Assembly: GCF_021535135.1 (NCBI RefSeq)
Contig: NZ_CP091036.1
Coordinates: 4,319,005 to 4,383,004, forward strand
Length of the DNA: 64,000 nucleotides
Direction of reading: 5' to 3'
DNA from: Antarcticibacterium sp. 1MA-6-2
GTDB lineage: Bacteria; Bacteroidota; Bacteroidia; Flavobacteriales; Flavobacteriaceae
Part shown: piece after piece, positions 61,841 through 64,000 of the stretch
How the letters are laid out: each line of letters begins with the position of its first letter
Position numbering within the stretch: the stretch's first letter is position 1
Translations under genes and position numbers: made by a program
The notes under the pieces: model-generated
Told to the model about the DNA's origin: nothing
Databases searched by the model: none
Seen by the model: the letters and a program-made list of their open reading frames with translations, nothing else

Positions 61841-61873
61841 AGACCTCACAGGTTTTTAAAACCTATGAGGTCT
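61841..61873. repeat. Palindrome of the CCTCACAGG family, copy 3
   Basis: AGACCTCACAGGTTTTT and ACCTATGAGGTCT arms with one mismatch (G to A in the second arm), between argE and argH. It has the same size and position class as the copies at 56804 and 58807. Confidence 0.88.
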
Positions 61874-61888
61874 CTTAAATAAATAAGT

Positions 61889-63175
61889 ATGAAACTCTGG
61901 GATAAAGGAATATCAATAGACAAAAAGATCGAAAAATTCACGGTTGGTAATGACAGGGAGCTGGATATGCATCTCGCCAAATATGATATTACTGCTTCAA
62001 GGGCACATGCCAAAATGCTGGGAAAGGTAGGAATATTAACCTCCGGAGAAGTGACTGATATTGTTCAGGAGCTCGATAAACTTCAACAGCAGTTAGAGGA
62101 AGGAAGTTTTGTTATTGAAGAAGATTTTGAAGATGTTCATTCCAAAATAGAATATGAGCTAACCCAATCTTTAGGCGACACCGGAAAAAAGATCCACACG
62201 GCCAGGTCCAGAAATGATCAGGTTCTGGTGGCAATGCAGCTTTATTTTAAAGAAAATCTTCAGGAGATCTATACCAAAACTGAAAGTCTTATTGAAGAAC
62301 TTCTAAAATTAGCTGAAGAGCACAAAGATCGGGTGCTGCCGGGATATACTCACCTGCAGGTAGCAATGCCATCGTCTTTTGGATTATGGTTTTCAGCTTA
62401 TGCCGAACTTTTGATAGATGATCTCTATCTTTTAAAAGCAGGGCTAAAAGTAGTAGATCAGAATCCATTGGGATCGGCAGCAGGTTATGGTTCTTCTTTT
62501 CCTATAGACAGGGAATTTACTACACGGGAATTAGGCTTTGCTACTCTTAAATACAACGTAGTTGCAGCCCAAATGAGTCGTGGAAAATCTGAAAGAACGG
62601 TTACTTCAAATATTGCTTCTTTGGCGAATACTCTTTCCAGGTTTGCAATGGATGTTTGTCTATATATGAGTCAGAATTTCGATTTTATTACTTTTCCGGA
62701 TGAACTCACTACAGGATCCAGTATCATGCCTCACAAGAAAAATCCGGATGTTTTCGAATTGATCAGAGGGAAATGCAACAAGCTTCAGGCTATTGCAAAT
62801 GAAATGATATTAATAACTAACAACCTGCCTAGCGGGTATCACAGAGATTTCCAGTTAATAAAGGAGAACAGTATTCATTCTGTGGAGAGTATAAAGGAAA
62901 TTCTGGAAGTCTTCATCCACTCCATTTCCCGGATTGAAGTTAAGGAGGTTAACCTTCAGGAGGAAAAATATAAATATTTGTTTACCGTAGACAGTATCAA
63001 TGATTTGGTTATGCAGGGAAAATCCTTTAGAGAAGCCTATAAAGAAATAGGGGGACAGGTTCAGGAAGGATCTTACACCCCGGGAAATTCCATGAACCAT
63101 ACCCATACAGGTAGTAAGGATAATCTGTCCCTGGAGGAGATCAGGAATAAGAAGAATGCGGCTGGAGAGCTGTAG
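61889..63175 (+). CDS. argH: Argininosuccinate lyase
   Basis: A 428-aa enzyme that splits argininosuccinate to arginine and fumarate: MKLWDKGISIDKKIEKFTVG, SKIEYELTQSLGDTGKKIHT, ARSRNDQVLVAMQLYFKENL, PGYTHLQVAMPSSFGLWFSA and the signature TTGSSIMPHKKNPDVFELIR (catalytic Ser near 277-278). It closes the arginine operon and is followed by a terminator-like hairpin. The gene is intact. Confidence 0.96.
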   Translation: MKLWDKGISIDKKIEKFTVGNDRELDMHLAKYDITASRAHAKMLGKVGILTSGEVTDIVQELDKLQQQLEEGSFVIEEDFEDVHSKIEYELTQSLGDTGKKIHTARSRNDQVLVAMQLYFKENLQEIYTKTESLIEELLKLAEEHKDRVLPGYTHLQVAMPSSFGLWFSAYAELLIDDLYLLKAGLKVVDQNPLGSAAGYGSSFPIDREFTTRELGFATLKYNVVAAQMSRGKSERTVTSNIASLANTLSRFAMDVCLYMSQNFDFITFPDELTTGSSIMPHKKNPDVFELIRGKCNKLQAIANEMILITNNLPSGYHRDFQLIKENSIHSVESIKEILEVFIHSISRIEVKEVNLQEEKYKYLFTVDSINDLVMQGKSFREAYKEIGGQVQEGSYTPGNSMNHTHTGSKDNLSLEEIRNKKNAAGEL

Positions 63176-63197
63176 CTATTTTTTAAGAATTTAGTCA

Positions 63198-63228
63198 TAA
63201 TGCCGTTGTGTATTCAATGGCTTTTTTA
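63198..63228 (+). terminator. Putative terminator of the arginine operon
   Basis: The arms GCCGTTG and CAATGGC (one G-T pair) enclose a short loop and are followed by a run of T residues, about 25 bases after the argH stop. Confidence 0.65.
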
Positions 63229-63434
63229 TTCCAGTATTTCCATAAATCGTCGTTTCCTGAAATTTCTTTTTTGACAAAAACATTTCAGCTATCGTAAATA
63301 ATACCGTATTAAATATCTGTACCACAATAACTTAACAAGTTATTTTTGGTGCTGAAAATAATTAGAGGCCCAGTTGTAGCAAATTGTGCAATTTTTATCA
63401 CATTAACTTTAGAAAAAATTGATCAAAATCAGGA

Positions 63435-64000
63435 ATGAGTAATAAGTATAGCAAAGTTTTAACACAAAATGATTCACAACCCCTAAGCCTCTCAGGCCAT
63501 GTTACATGCAATAGGACTTACAAAAGAAGACTTTAAAAAGCCTTTTGTGGGAATTGCGAGCACGGGATACGAAGGAAATCCCTGTAATATGCACCTTAAT
63601 GACCTCGCAACCCTTGTAAAAAAAGGATGCAATGAGAGTAATTTAGTGGGTTTAATTTTTAATACAATTGGAGTAAGTGACGGTATTTCTATGGGAACTC
63701 CTGGAATGCGTTATTCTTTACCTTCAAGAGACATAATTGCCGATTCTGTTGAAACCGTCATACATGCCATGTCTTACGACGCCCTTATTACGGTGGTAGG
63801 ATGTGACAAAAATATGCCGGGAGCGCTAATGGCGATGCTCAGGATCAACAGGCCATCCATATTGGTATATGGAGGAACTATAGCCTCAGGTTGCCATAAG
63901 GGTAAAAAACTGGATGTGGTTTCGGTATTTGAGGCCTGGGGTTCAAAAGTATCAGGTGATATAAGTGATGAGGATTATAATAGTGTAATTGAAAAAGCAT
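63435..64000 (+). CDS. ilvD: Dihydroxy-acid dehydratase, 5' part (frame broken at 63482; continues beyond the window)
   Basis: The ATG at 63435 begins [15 protein letters not shown]; the frame then breaks and resumes as [40 protein letters not shown] and [15 protein letters not shown], with no stop to base 64000. This is the enzyme of valine/isoleucine synthesis with a Fe-S cluster cysteine in GCDKNMP. The break at 63479-63488 reads ACCCCTAAGC where ACCGGC would give [14 protein letters not shown]; it is an RCCGGY lesion of the longer kind. Branched-chain genes after the arginine operon are plausible on the right. Confidence 0.9.

Overview
The window looks like a chromosomal segment of a marine-type Flavobacteriaceae bacterium (Bacteroidota). 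Supporting signs are low GC, a TAnnTTTG promoter core before sucC, many family-typical proteins (DUF3857, DUF5686, DUF6503, DUF2891, YifB, NRAMP with PxpABC) and the Bacteroidota-style arginine operon with an ArgF' carbamoyltransferase. No rRNA, tRNA, CRISPR array, prophage or transposase was seen.

Layout. 1-7.2 kb (minus): transglutaminase-like protein, exonuclease/GIY-YIG protein, YggS, DUF1015, 3-hydroxybutyryl-CoA dehydrogenase and an oxidoreductase. 7.4-13.6 kb: pcm, DUF5686 protein, smpB and two lipoproteins. 13.6-17.2 kb (minus): an electrophile/quinone detoxification operon (two VOC dioxygenases, DsbA-like protein, carboxylesterase) interrupted by a four-helix-bundle (S23) gene between two inverted heptamer arrays. 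17.5-28.7 kb: S9 peptidase, DUF389 membrane protein, NudK, a kinase-like lipid-anchored or membrane protein, 2'-5' RNA ligase, NIPSNAP, lysA and an MFS exporter. 29-31.6 kb: sucC, cysH. 32-40.7 kb: sugar uptake and glycolysis (SSS symporter, TIM-barrel isomerase, MFS sugar carrier, pfkA, gap, N-acetylglucosamine-kinase-like gene). 41.4-47.7 kb: yifB, DUF2891, NRAMP and pxpABC. 47.8-51.7 kb: two paralogous 7-TM proteins, each followed by the same small hairpin element, then a histidine kinase and a LuxR-type regulator. 51.8-63.2 kb: a GNAT-nitrilase fusion and the arginine operon (GNAT-argG-argC-proC-argD-argF'-argB-argE-argH) punctuated by palindromic repeats. ilvD runs off the right end.

The main discovery is about the sequence itself. 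About 25 conserved genes are broken, and most breaks share one cause. Wherever the family consensus predicts the hexamer RCCGGY, the text instead reads R-(C)-(C/T)-TA(A)-G-Y, for example GCTTAGT, ACCTAGC, ACTAAGC or GCTTAAGT. I find 22 such sites on both strands and not one intact RCCGGY in 64 kb, while about 50 YCCGGY and about 50 RCCGGR hexamers are intact (hand counts). Base composition predicts about 20 RCCGGY sites. The best reading is a motif-specific long-read base-calling error at a modified palindrome, that is, the footprint of an RCCGGY methyltransferase (Cfr10I/BsrFI specificity). Below, 'RCCGGY lesion' refers to this. The remaining breaks are mostly one-base homopolymer indels. Most 'broken' genes here should therefore be regarded as intact in the organism.
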